A DNA stretch of 64,000 nt, taken from positions 73,080,956-73,144,955 of the forward strand of contig CM062292.1 in assembly GCA_031216915.1 (NCBI GenBank), read 5' to 3'. Shown in pieces: positions 30,201 through 43,124 of the stretch (position 1 is the first letter of the stretch; each line of letters opens with the position of its first letter). Both the position numbers and the translations under genes were made by a program. The DNA comes from Pictodentalium vernedei. Lineage: Eukaryota > Mollusca > Scaphopoda > Dentaliida > Dentaliidae. Below the pieces are notes generated by a model. The model did not search any database and had not been told where the DNA came from. It saw only the letters and a list, made by a program, of their open reading frames with translations.

Positions 30201-33200
30201 TAAATATCAATCTCCATTATCTGATTCCCTGTCTTAGTTTACCTTATTTAGTGTGAGACCTTACCCATCATTGGGAGCCATTTAAATATCAATCTCTATT
30301 ATCTGATTCCCTGTCTTAGGTTCCGTTACATTAGAGTCAGATCTTACCCGTCAATGGAAACCAGATAAATCTCTATTATCTAATTCTCCGACTTGCGTTC
30401 TCTTATTTAACTCCGAGAGCATGTCCATCATTGGGAACCAGATAAATATCAATCACTATTATCTGATCACCTTAGATTCCCTTAATTTAGTGTCAAAACT
30501 AACCCATCATTGAGAACCAGATAAATATCAATCTTCATTATCTGATTCCCTGTCTTAGTTTACCTTATTTAGTGTGAGACCTTACCCATCATTGTGAGCC
30601 AGATAAATATCAATCTCTATTATATGATTCCCTGTCTTAGGTTCCCTTACTTTAGTCTGAGACTTACCATTCATTGGGAACAAGATAAAAATCAATCTCT
30701 ATTATCTGATTCCCTGTCTTAGGTTTCCTTACTGTAATGTAAGATCTTACCTATCATTGGGAACCAGATAAATATCAATCTCTATTATCTGATTCCGTCT
30801 TAGGTTCCATTACATTAGTGTCAGACCTAACCCATCATTGAGAACCAGATAAATATCAATCTCCATTATCTGATTTCCTGTCTTAGTTTACCTTATTGAC
30901 TGAGACACCTTACCCATCATTGGGAGCCAGATAAATATCAATCTCTTTTATCTGATTCTCTCTCTTAGTTTACCTTATTTAGTGTGAGACCTTACCCATC
31001 ATTGGGAGCCAGATAAATATCAATCTCTATTATCTGATTCCCTGTCTTAGGTCCCCTTACTTTAGTGTGAGATCTTACCCGTCATTGGGAACCAGATAAA
31101 TATCAATCTCTATTATCTGATTCTCTCTCTTAGTTTACCTTATTTAGTGTGAGACCTTACCCATTATTGGGAGCCAGATAAATATCAATCTCTATTATCT
31201 GATTCCCTGTCTTAGGTCCCCTTACTTTAGTATGAGATCTTACCCGTCATTGGGAACCAGATAAATCTCTATTATCTAATTCGCCGTCTTACATTCTCTT
31301 ACCTTACACCGAGAGCATGCCCATCGTTGGGAACCAGATAAATATCAATCACTATTATCTGATCCCCTGTCTTAGATTCCCTTACTTTAGTGTCAGACCT
31401 AACCCATCATTGAGAACCAGATAAATATCAATCTCCATTATCTGATTCCCTGTCTTAGTTTACCTTTTTTAGTGTGAGACCTTCCCCATCATTGGGAGCC
31501 AGAAAAATATCAATCTCTATTATCTGATTCCCTGTCTTAGGTCCCCTTACTTTAGTGTGAGATCTTACCCATCATTGGGAACCAGATAAATATCAATCTC
31601 TATTATCTGATTCCCTCTCTTAGTCTACCTTATTTAGTGTGAGACCTTACCCATCATTGGGAACCAGATAAATATCAATCTCTATTATCTGACTCCCTGT
31701 CTTAGGTTCCCTTACTTTAGTCTGAGACCTTACCATTCATTGGGAACAAGATAAACATCAATCTCTATTATCTGATTCCTTGTCTTAGGTTTCCTTAGTG
31801 TAATGTAAGATCTTACGTATCATTGGGTAACAGATAAATATCAATCTCTATTATCTGATTCCCTGTCTTAGGTTCCCTCACTTTAGTCTGAGACCTTACC
31901 ATTCATTGGGAACAAGATAAACATCAATCTCTATTATCTGATTCCCTGTCTTAGGTTTCCTTACCGTAATGTAAGATCTTACCTATCATTGGGAACCAGA
32001 TAAATATCAATCTCTATTATCTGATTCCCTGTCTTAGGTTCCATTACATTAGTGTCAGACCTAACCCATCATTGAGAACCAGATAAATATCAATCTCCAT
32101 TATCTGATTCCCTGTCTTAGTTTACCTTATTTAGTGTGACACCTTACCCATCCTTGGGAGCCAGATAAATATCAATCTCTATTATCTGATTCCCTGTCTT
32201 AGGTCCCCATACTTTAGTATGAGATCTTACCCGTCATTGGGAACCAGATAAATATCAATCTCTATTATCTGATTCCCTCTCTTAGTTTACCTTATTTAGT
32301 GTGAGACCTTACCCATCATTGGGAGCCAGATAAATATCAATCTCTATTATCTGATTCCCTGTCTTAGGTTCCCTTACTTTAGTATGAGATCTTACCCGTC
32401 ATTGGGAACCAGATAAATCTTTATTATCTAATTCGCCGTCTTACATTCTCTTACCTTACTCCGAGAGAATGCCCATCGTTGGGAACCAGATAAATATCAA
32501 TCACTATTATCTGATCCCCGGTCTTAGATTCCCTTACTTTAGTGTCAGACCTAACCCATCATTGAGAACCAGATAAATATCAATCTCCATTATCTGATTC
32601 CCTGTCTTAGTTTACCTTATTTAGTGTGAGACCTTACCCATCATTGGGAGCCAGATAAATATCAATCTCTATTATCTGTTTCCCTGTCTTAGGTCCCCAT
32701 ACTTTAGAATGAGATCTTACCCGTCATTGGGAACCAGATAAATCTCTATTATCTAATTTGCCGTCTTACATTCTCTTACCTTACTCCGAGAGCATGCCCA
32801 TCGTTGGGAACCAGATAAATATCAATCACTATTATCTGATCCCCCGTCTTAGATTCCCTTACTTTAGTGTCAGACCTAACCCATCATTGAGAACCAGATA
32901 AATATCAATCTCTATTATCTGATTCCCTGTCTTAGTTTACCTTATTTAGTGTGAGACCTTACCCATCATTGGGAGCCAGATAAATATCAATCTCTATTAT
33001 CTCATTCCCTGTCATAGGTTCCCTTACTTTAGTCTGAGACCTTACCATTCATTGGGAACCAGATAAACATCAATCTCTATTATCTGATTCCCTGTCTCAG
33101 GTTTCCTTACTGTAATGTAAGATCTTACCCATCATTGGGAACCAGATAAATATCAATCTCTATTATCTGATTCCCTGTCTTAGGTTCCATTACATTAGTG

Positions 33201-36200
33201 TCAGACCTAACCCATCATTGAGAACCAGATAAATATCAATCCCCATTATCTGATTCCCTGTCTTAGTTTACCTTATTTAGTGTGAGACCTTACCCATCAT
33301 TGGGAGCCAGATAAATATCAATCTCTATTATCTGATTCCCTGACTTCGGTTCCCTCACTTTAGTCTGAGACCTTACCATTCATTGGGAACAAGATAAACA
33401 TCAATCTCTATTATCTGATTCCCTGTCTTAGGTTTCCTTACTGTAATGTAAGATCTTACCTATCATTGGGAACCAGATAAATATCAATCTCTATTATCTG
33501 ATTCCGTCTTAGGTTCCATTACATTAGTGTCAGACCTAACCCATCACTGAGAACCAGATAAATATCAATCTCCATTATCTGATTCCCTGTCTTAGTTTAC
33601 CTTATTTAGTGTGACACCTTACCCATCATTGGGAGCCAGATAAATATCAATCTCTATTATCTGATTCCCTGTCTTAGGTCCCCTTACTTTAGTGTGAGAT
33701 CTTACCCATCATTGGGCACCAGATAAATATCAATCTCTATTATCTGATTCCCTCTCTTAGTTTACCTTATTTAGTGTGAGACCTTACCCATCATTGCGAA
33801 CCAGATAAATATCAATCTCTATTATCTGATTCCCTGTCTTAGGTTCCCTTACTTTAGTCTGAGACCTTACCATTCATTGGGAACAAGATAAACATCAATC
33901 TCTATTATCTGATTCCTTGTCTTAGGTTTCCTTAGTGTAATGTAAGATCTTACGTATCATTGGGTACCAGATAAATATCAATCTCTATTATCTGATTCCC
34001 TGTCGTAGGTTCCTTTACATTAGTGTCAGACCTAACCCATCATTGAGAACCAGATAAATATCAATCTCCATTATCTGATTCCCTGTCTTAGTTTACCTTA
34101 TTTAGTGTGACACCTTACCCATCATTGGGAGCCAGATAAATATCAATCTCTATTATCTGATTCCCTCTCTTAGTTTACCTTACTTTAGTGTGAAATCTTA
34201 CCCATCATTGGGTGCCAGATAAATAACAATCTCTATTATCTGATTCCCTGTCTTAGGTCCCCTTACTTTAGTGTGAGATCTTACCGATCATTGGGAACCA
34301 GATAAATATCAATCTCTATTATCTGATTCCCTCTCTTAGCTTCCCTTACTTTAGTGTGAGACCTTACCCATCATTGGGAGACAGATAAATATCAATCTCT
34401 ATAAAATGATTCCCTGTCTTAGGTCCCCTTACTTTAGTGTGAGATCTTACCCATCATTGGGAACCAGATAAATCTTTATCTAATTCACCGTCTTACATTC
34501 TCTTACATTGCTCCGAGAGCATGCCCATCGTTGGGAACCAGATAAATATCAATCACTATTATCGGATACCCTGTCTCAGATTCCCTTACTTTAGTGTCAG
34601 ACCTAACCCATCATTGAGAACCAGATAAATATCAATCTCTATTATCTGATTCCCTGTCTCAGGTTTCCTTACTGTAATGTAAGATCTTATCCATCATTGA
34701 GAACCAGATAAATATCAATCTCCATTATCTGATTCCCTGTCTTAGTTTACCTTATTTAGTGTGAGACCTTACCCATCATTGGGAGCCAGATAAATATCAA
34801 TCTCCATTATCTGATTCCCTGTCTCAGGTTTCCTTACTGTAATGTAAGATCTTACCCATCATTGGGGACCAGATAAATATCAATCTCTATTATCTGATTC
34901 CCTGTCTTAGGTTCCATTACATTAGTGTCAGACCTAACCCATCATTGAGAACCAGATAAATATCAATCTCCATTATCTGATTCCCTGTCTTAGTTTACCT
35001 TATTTAGTGCGAGACCTTACCCATCATTGGGAGCCAGATAAATATCAAGCTCTATTACCTGATTCCCTGTCTTAGGTTCCCTTACTTTAGTGTGAGATTT
35101 CACCCATCATTGGGGAACCAGATAAACATCAATCTCTAATATCTGATTCCCTCTCTTACTTTACCTTATTTAGTGTCAGACCTTATCCATCTTTCGGAAC
35201 CAAATAAATGTCAATCTCTATGATCTGATTCCCTGTCTTAGGTTCCCTTACTTTAGTGTGAGACCTTACCCATCATTGGGAACCAGATAAATATCAATCT
35301 CTATTATCTGATCCCCTGTCTTAGGTCCCATTACTTTAGTGTGAGATCTTACCCATTATTGGGAACCAGATAAATATAAATATCTATTATCGGATTCCCC
35401 CTCTTAGTTTACCTTATTTAGTGTGAGACCTTACCCATCATTGGGAGACAGATAAATATCAATCTCTATTATCTGATTCCCTGTCTTAGGTCCCCTTACT
35501 TTAGAGTGAGATCTTACCCATCATTGGAACCAGATAAATATCAATCACTATTATCTGATCCCCTGTCTTAGATTCCCATACTTTAGCGTCACAACTAACC
35601 CATCATTGAGAACAAGATAAATATCAATCTCCATTATCTGATTCCCTGCCTTAGTTTACCTTATTTAGAGTGAGACCTCACCCATCATTGGGTGCCAGAT
35701 AAATATCAATCTCTATTATCCGATTCCCTGTCTTAGGTTCCCTTACTTTAGTCTGAGACCTTACCCACCATTGGGAACCAGATAAACATCAATCTCTATT
35801 ATCTGATTCCCTGTCTTAGGTTTCCTTACTGTAATGCAAGATCTTACCCATCATTGGGAGCCAGATAAATATCAATCTCTATTATCTGATTCCCTGTCTA
35901 AGGTTCCATTACATTAGTGTCAGACCTAACCCATCATTGAGAACCAGATAAATATCAATCTCCATTATCTGATTCCCTGTCTTAGTTTACCTTATTTAGT
36001 GTGACACCTTACCCATCACTGGAAGCCAGATAAATATCAATCTTTATTATCTGATTCCCTGCCTTAGGTCCCCTTACTTTAGTGTGAGATCATACCCGTC
36101 ACTGGGAACCAGATAAATCTCTATTATCTAATTCGCCGTCTTACATTCTCTTACCTTACTCCGAGAGCATGCCCATCATTGGGAACCAGATAAATATCAA

Positions 36201-39200
36201 TCATTATTATCTGATCCCCTGTCATAGATTCCCTTACTTTAGTGTCAGACCTAACCCATCGTTGAGAACCAGATAAATATCAATCTCCATTATCTGATTC
36301 CCCGTCTTAATTTACCTTATTTAGTGTGAGACCTTACCAATCATTGGGAGCCAGATAAATATCAATCTCTATTATCTGATTCCCTGTCTTAGGTCCCCTT
36401 ACTTTAGTGTGAGATCTTACCCATCATTGGGAACCAGATAAATATCAATCTCTATTATCTGATTCCCTCTCTTAGTTTACCTTATTTAGTGTCAGACCTT
36501 ACCCATCTTTCGGAACCAAATAAATGTCAATCTCTATTATCTGTTTCCCTGTCTTAGGTTTCCTTACTTTAGTGTGAGACCTTACCCATCATTGGGAACC
36601 AGATAAATATCAATCTCTATTATCTAATTCCCTGTCTTAGGTCCCCTTACTTTAGTGTGAGATCTTACCCATCATTGGGAACCAGATAAATATCAATCTC
36701 TATTATTTGATTCCATCTCTTAGTTTACCTTATTTAGTGTGAGACCTTACCCATCATTGGGAGCCATTTAAATATCAATCTCTATTATCTGATTCCCTGT
36801 CTTAGGTTCTGTTACATTAGTGTCAGATCATACCCGTCAATGGAAACCAGATAAATCTCTATTATCTAATTCACCGACTTACGTTCTCTTATTTTACTCC
36901 GAGAGCATGTCCATCATTGGGAACCAGATAAATATCAATCACTATTATCTGATCCCCTGTCTTAGATTCCCTTACTTTAGTGTCAGAACTAACCCATCAT
37001 TGAGAACCAGATAAATATCAATCTCCATTATCTGATTCCCTGTCTTAGTTTACCTTATTTAGTGTGAGACCTTGAGACCTTACCCATCATTGGGAGCCAG
37101 ATATGAGAACCAGATAAATATCAATCTCCATTATCTGATTCCCTGTCTTAGTTTACCTTATTTAGTGTGAGAACTTGAGACCTTACCCATCATTGGGAGC
37201 CAGATAAATATCAATCTCTATTATCTGATTCCCTGTCTTACGTCCCCTTACTTTAGTGTGAGATCTTACCCGTCATTGGGAACCAGATAAATAACAATCT
37301 CTATTATCTGATTCCCTCTCTTACTTTACCTTATTTAGTGTCAGACCTTACCCATCTTTCGTAACCAAATAAATGTCAATCTCTATTATCTGATTCCCTG
37401 TCTTAGGTTCCCTTACTTTAGTGTGAGACCTTACCCATCATTGGAACCAGATAAATATCAATCTCTATATCTGATTCCCTGTCTTAGGTTCCCTTACTTT
37501 AGTGTCAGACCTTACCCATCATTGGGAACCAGATACATATCAATCTCTATTATCTGATTCCCTGTCTTAGGTCCCCTTATTTAGAGTGACATTTTACCAA
37601 TCAATGGGAAACAGATAAATATCAATCTCTATTATCTGATTCCCTGTCTTAGGATGCCTTACTTTAGTGTGAGATCTTACACATCATTGGGAACTAGATA
37701 AATATCAATCTCTATTATCTGATTCCCTCTCTTAGTTTACCTTACTTTAGTGTCAAACCTAACCCATCATTGAGAACCAGATAAATATCAATCTCCATTA
37801 TCTGATTCCCAGTCTTAGGTTCCCTTACTTAAGTGTCAGACCTTACCCATCATTGAGAACCAGATAAATATCAATCTCTGTTATCTGATTCCCTGACTTA
37901 GGTCCGCTTACTTTAGTGTCAGTCCTTATCCATCATTGGGAACCAGATAAATATCAATCTCTATTATCTGATTCCCTGTCTTAGGTTCCCTTACTTTAGC
38001 GTCAGAGCTTACCCATCATTGGTAACCAGATAAATGTCAATCTCTATTATCTGATTCCCTGTCTTAGGTCCCCTTACTTTAGTGTGACATTTAACCCATC
38101 AATGGGAAACAGATAAATATCAATTTCTATTATCTGATTCCCTGACTTAGGTTCCCTTACTTTAGTGACAGATCTTACCCGTCAATGGGAACCAGATAAA
38201 TATCAATCTCTGTTATCTGATTCCGTGTCTTAGGTTTGCTTACTCTAGTGTGACATCTTACACATCATTGGGAGCCAGATAAATATCAATCTCTATTATC
38301 TGATTCCCTGTCTTAGGTTCCCTTACTTTAGTCTGAGACCTTACCATTCATTGGGAACAAGATAAACATCAATCTCTACTATCTGATTCCCTGTCTTAGG
38401 TTTCCTTACTGTAATGTAAGATCTTACGTATCATTGGCAACCAGATAAACATCAATCTCTATTATCTGAATCCCTGTCGAAGGTTCCATTACATTAGTGT
38501 CAGACCTAACCCATCACTGCGAGCCAGATAAATATCAATCTCTATTATCTGTTTCCCCCTCTTAGTTTACCTTACTTTCGTGTAAGACCTTACCAATCAT
38601 TGGGAGCCAGATAAATATCAATCTCTATTATCTGATTCCCTGTCTTAGGTCCCCTTACTTTAGTGTGAGATATTACCAATCATTGGGAGCCAGATAAATA
38701 TCAATCTCTATTATCTGATTCCCTGTCTTAGGTCCCCTTACTTTAGTGTGAGATCTTACCCATCATTGGTTACCAGATAAATATCAATCTCTATTATCTG
38801 ATTCCCTCTCTTAGTTTCCCTTACTTTAGTGTGAGACCTTACCCATCATTGGGAACCAGATAAATATCAATCTCTATTATCTGATTCCCTGTCTTAGGTC
38901 CCCTTACTTTAGTGTGAGATCTTACCCATTATTGGGAACCAGATAAATATAAATATCTATTATCTGATTCCCTCTCTTAGTTTATCTTATTTAGTGTGAG
39001 ACCTTACCCATCATTGGGAGCCAGATAAATATCAATCTCTATTATCTGATTCCCTGTCTTAGGTCCCCTTACTTTAGTGTGAGATCTTACCCATCATTGG
39101 GAACCAGATAAATATCAATCTCTATTATCTGATCCCTTGTCTTAGATTCCCTTACTTTAGCGTCAGAACTAACCCATCATTGAGAACCAGATAAATATCA

Positions 39201-42200
39201 ATCTCCATTATCTGATTCCCTGCCTTAGTTTACCTTATTTAGAGTGAGACCTTACCCATCATTGGGTGCCAGATAAATATCAATCTCTATTATCTCATTC
39301 CCTGTCTTAGGTTCCCTTACTTTAGTCTGAGACCGTACGATTCATTGGGAACCAGATAAACATCAATCTCTATTATCTGATTCCCTGTCTCAGGTTTCCT
39401 TACTGTAATGTAAGATCTTACCCATCATTGGGAACCAGATGAATATCAATCTCTATTATCTGATTCCCTGTCTTAGGTCCCCTTACTTTAGTGTGAGATC
39501 TTACCCGTCATTGGGAACCAGATAAATATCAATCTCTATTATCTGATTCCCTCTCTTAGTTTACCTTATTTAGTGTGAGACCTTACCCATCATTGGGAGC
39601 CAGATAAATATCAATCTCTATTATCTGATTCCCTGTCTTAGGTTCCCTTACTTTAGTCTGAGACCTTACCATTCATTGGGAACAAGATAAACATCAATCT
39701 CTATTATCTGATTCCCTGTCTTAGGTTTCCTTACTGTAAAGTAAGATCTTACGTATCATTGGGTACCAGATAAATATCAATCTCTATTATCTGATTCCCT
39801 GTCGTAGGTTCCATTACATTAGTGTCAGACCTAACCCATCATTGAGAACCAGATAAATATCAATCTCCATTATCTCATTCCCTGTCTTAGTTTACCTTAT
39901 TTAGTGTGACACCTTACCCATCATTGGGAGCCAGATCAATATCAATCTCTATTATCTGCTTCCCTCTCTTAGTTTACCTTACTTTAGTGTGAAACCTTAC
40001 CCATCATTGGGAGCTAGATAAATATCAATCTCTATTAATTGATTCCCTGTCTTGGGTCCCCTTACTTTAGTGTGAGATCTTACCCGTCAATGGGAACCAG
40101 ATAAATCTTTTTTATCTAATTCGCCGTCTTACATTCTCTTACCTTACTCCGAGAGCATGCCCATCGTTGGGAACCAGATAAATAACAATCACTATTATTT
40201 GATACCCTGTCTCAGATTCCCTTACTTTAGTGTCAGACATAACCCATCATTGAGAACCAGATAAATATCAATCTCTATTATCTGATTCCCTGTCTCAGGT
40301 TTCCTTACTGTAATGTAAGATCTTACCCATCATTGGGGACCAGATAAATATCAATCTCTATTATCTGATTCCCTGTCTTAGGTTCCATTACTTTAGTGTG
40401 AGATCTTACCCATCATTGGGAACCAGATAAATATCAATCTCTATTATCTGATTCCCTCTCTTAGTTTACCTTATTTAGTGTCAGACCTTACCCATCTTTC
40501 GGAACCAAATAAATGTCAATCTCTATTATCTGATTCCCTGTCTTAGTTTACCTTATTTAGTGTGACACCTTACCCATCATTGGGAGCCAGATAAATATCA
40601 AGCTCTATTACCTGATTCCCTGTCTTAGGTTCCCTTACTTTAGTGTGAAACCTTACCAATCATTGGGAGCCAGATAAATATCAATCTCTATTATATGATT
40701 CCCTGTCTTAGGTCCCCTTACTTTAGTGTGAGATCTTACCCATCATTGGGAACCAGATAAATATCAATCTCTATTATCTGATTCCCTCTCTTAGTTTACC
40801 TTATTTAGTGTCAGACCTTACCCATCATTGAGAACCAGATAAATATCAATCTCCATTATCTGATTCCCTGTCTTAGTTTACCTTATTTAGTGTGACACCT
40901 TACCCATCATTGGGAGCCAGATAAATATCAAGCTCTATTACCTGATTCCCTGTCTTAGGTTCCCTTACTTTAGTGTGAGATCTTACCCATCATTGGGAAC
41001 CAGATAAATATCAATCTCTATTATTTGATTCCCTCTCTTACTTTACCTTATTTAGTGTCAGACCATACCCATCTTTCGGAACCAAATAAATGTCAATCTC
41101 TATGATCTGATTCCCTGTCTTAGGTTCCCTTACTTTAGTGTGAGATCTTACCCATCATTGGGAACCAGATAAATATCAATCTCTATTATCTGATTCCCTG
41201 TCTTAGGTCCCATTACTTTAGTGTGAGATCTTACCCATTATTGGGAACCAGATAAATATAAATATCTATTATCTGATTCCCTCTCTTAGTTTACCTTATT
41301 TAGTGTGAGATCTTACCCATCATTGGAACCAGATAAATATCAATCACTATTATCTGATCCCCTGTCTTAGATTTCCATACTTTAGCGTCACAACTAACCC
41401 ATCATTGAGAACCAGATAAATATCAATCTCCATTATCTGATTCCCTGCCTTAGTTTACCTTATTTAGAGTGAGACCTTACCCATCATTGGGTGCCAGATA
41501 AATATCAATCTCTATTATCCGATTCCCTGTCTTAGGTTCCCTTACTTTAGTCTGAGACCTTACCCACCATTGGGAACCAGATAAACATCAATCTCTATTA
41601 TCTGATTCCCTGTCTTAGGTTTCCTTACTGTAATGCAAGATCTTACCCATCATTGAGAACCAGATAAATATCAATCTCCATTATCTGATTCCCTGTCTTA
41701 GTTTACCTTATTTAGTGTGAGACCTTACCCATCACTGGGAGCCAGATAAATATCAATCTTTATTATCTGATTCCCTACCTTAGGTCCCCTTACTTTAGTG
41801 TGAGATCTTACCCGTCATTCGGAACCAGATAAATCTCTATTATCTAATTCGCCGTCTTACATTCTCTTACCTTACTCCGAGAGCATGCCCATCGTTGGGA
41901 ACCAGATAAATATCAATCATTATTATCTGATCCCCTGTCTTAGATTCCCTTACTTTAGTGTCAGACCTTACCCATCATTGGGAGCCAGATAAATATCAAT
42001 CTCTATTATCTGATTCCCTGTCTTAGGTCCCCTTACTTTAGTGTGAGATCTTACCCATCATTGGGAACCAGATAAATATCAATCTCTATTATCTGATTCC
42101 CTCTCTTAGTTTACCTTATTTAGTGTCAGACCTTACCCATCTTTCGGAACCAAATAAATGTCAAACTCTATTATCTGTTTCCCTGTCTTAGGTTCCCTTA

Positions 42201-42899
42201 CTTTAGTGTGAGACCTTACCCATCATTGGGAACCAGATAAATATCAATCTCTATTATCTAATTCCCTGTCTTATGACCCCTTACTTTAGTGTGAGATCTT
42301 ACCCATCATTGGGAACCAGATAAATATCAATCTCTATTATTTGATTCCATCTCTTAGTTTACCTTATTTAGTGCGAGACCTTACCCATCATTGGGAGCCA
42401 TTTAAATATCAATCTCTATTATCTGATTCCCTGTCTTAGGTTCCCTTACTTCATTGTGAGACCTTACCCATCATTGGAACCAGATAAATATCAATCTCTA
42501 TATCTGATTCCCTGTCTTAGGTTCCCTTACTTTAGTGTCAAACCTTACCCATCACTGGGAACCAGATACATATCAATCTCTATTATCTGATTCCCTGTCT
42601 TAGGTCCCCTTATTTAGAGTGACATTTTACCAATCAATGGGAAACAGATAAATATCAATCTCTATTATCTGCTTCCCTGTCTTAGGTTGCCTTACTTTAG
42701 TGTGAGATCTTACACATCATTGGGAACTAGATAAATATCAATCTCTATTATCTGATTCCCTCTCTTAGTTTACCTTACTTTAGTATCAGACCTAACCCAT
42801 CATTGAGAACCAGATAAATATCAATCTCCATTATCTGATTCCCTGTCTTAGGTTCCATTACATTAGTGTCAGACCTAATCCATCATTGAGAACCAGATA
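24253..42899. repeat. 83-bp satellite array, left section (about 225 monomers)
   Basis: The consensus monomer reads AACCAGATAAATATCAATCT, CTATTATCTGATTCCCTGTC, TTAGGTTCCCTTACTTTAGT, GTGAGACCTTACCCATCATT, GGG. Successive TTCCCTTACTTTAG motifs at 26101, 26184 and 26267 give an 83-bp period. Each monomer holds an imperfect dyad, GGGAACCAGATAAATA and TATTATCTGATTCCC, separated by TCAATCTC. About 26,000-27,000 is nearly homogeneous. Variant monomers (TTTACCTTATTTAGTG; TCTAATTCGCCGTCTTACAT followed by CTCCGAGAGCATGCCCATCG) increase from about 30,000. Only accidental frames of about 64 codons exist. The array contains no gene. Confidence 0.97.
24750..25909. repeat. 580-bp tandem duplication (7-monomer higher-order unit)
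   Basis: Two successive blocks of seven monomers are almost identical and share private variants: CAGACAAAAATCAATCTCTA (24818 and 25398), CATTCCCCATCTAAGG, GGCTTGCTTACTTTAG, ACACGGCAATGTGAACC and ATCTTTCGGAACCAAATAAA. The offset is 580 bp, and only a few single-base differences are visible. Confidence 0.88.
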
Positions 42900-43124
42900 T
42901 ATTTATTTATTGTTGTTTATGGTCACATACTTCTGCACAATGGCTAATCATGACCACAACATGGAGATAAAGTCAAGGTCAATCAATCGTTTATACCCCA
43001 TGTTGCCTATTTTAGAGGACTCGCACCCCAAGCATTAGTGACTGGGTCCTATTTTACCAGTGAAACAGAGCTTGTTTACCACAGTAAACAAGCACAGCTT
43101 CACTTCCCGGGGTTCCCACGGGGG
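42900..43124 (-). mobile_element. 225-bp SINE-like insertion in the satellite, copy 1
   Basis: The satellite sequence GAGAACCAGATA at 42888-42899 is repeated at 43125-43136, a 12-bp target duplication. On the minus strand it starts CCCCGTGGGAACCCCGGGAA and contains a hairpin TGCTTGTTTACTGTGGTAAACAAGC and a B-box-like GGTGCGAGTCC. It ends with TGGTCATGATTAGCCATTGT, GCAGAAGTATGTGACC and CAACAATAAATAAATATA. The last 60 or so bases match the tail of the tRNA-derived SINE at 20508, but the head does not, so this is a second SINE family sharing the same tail. Confidence 0.85.
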
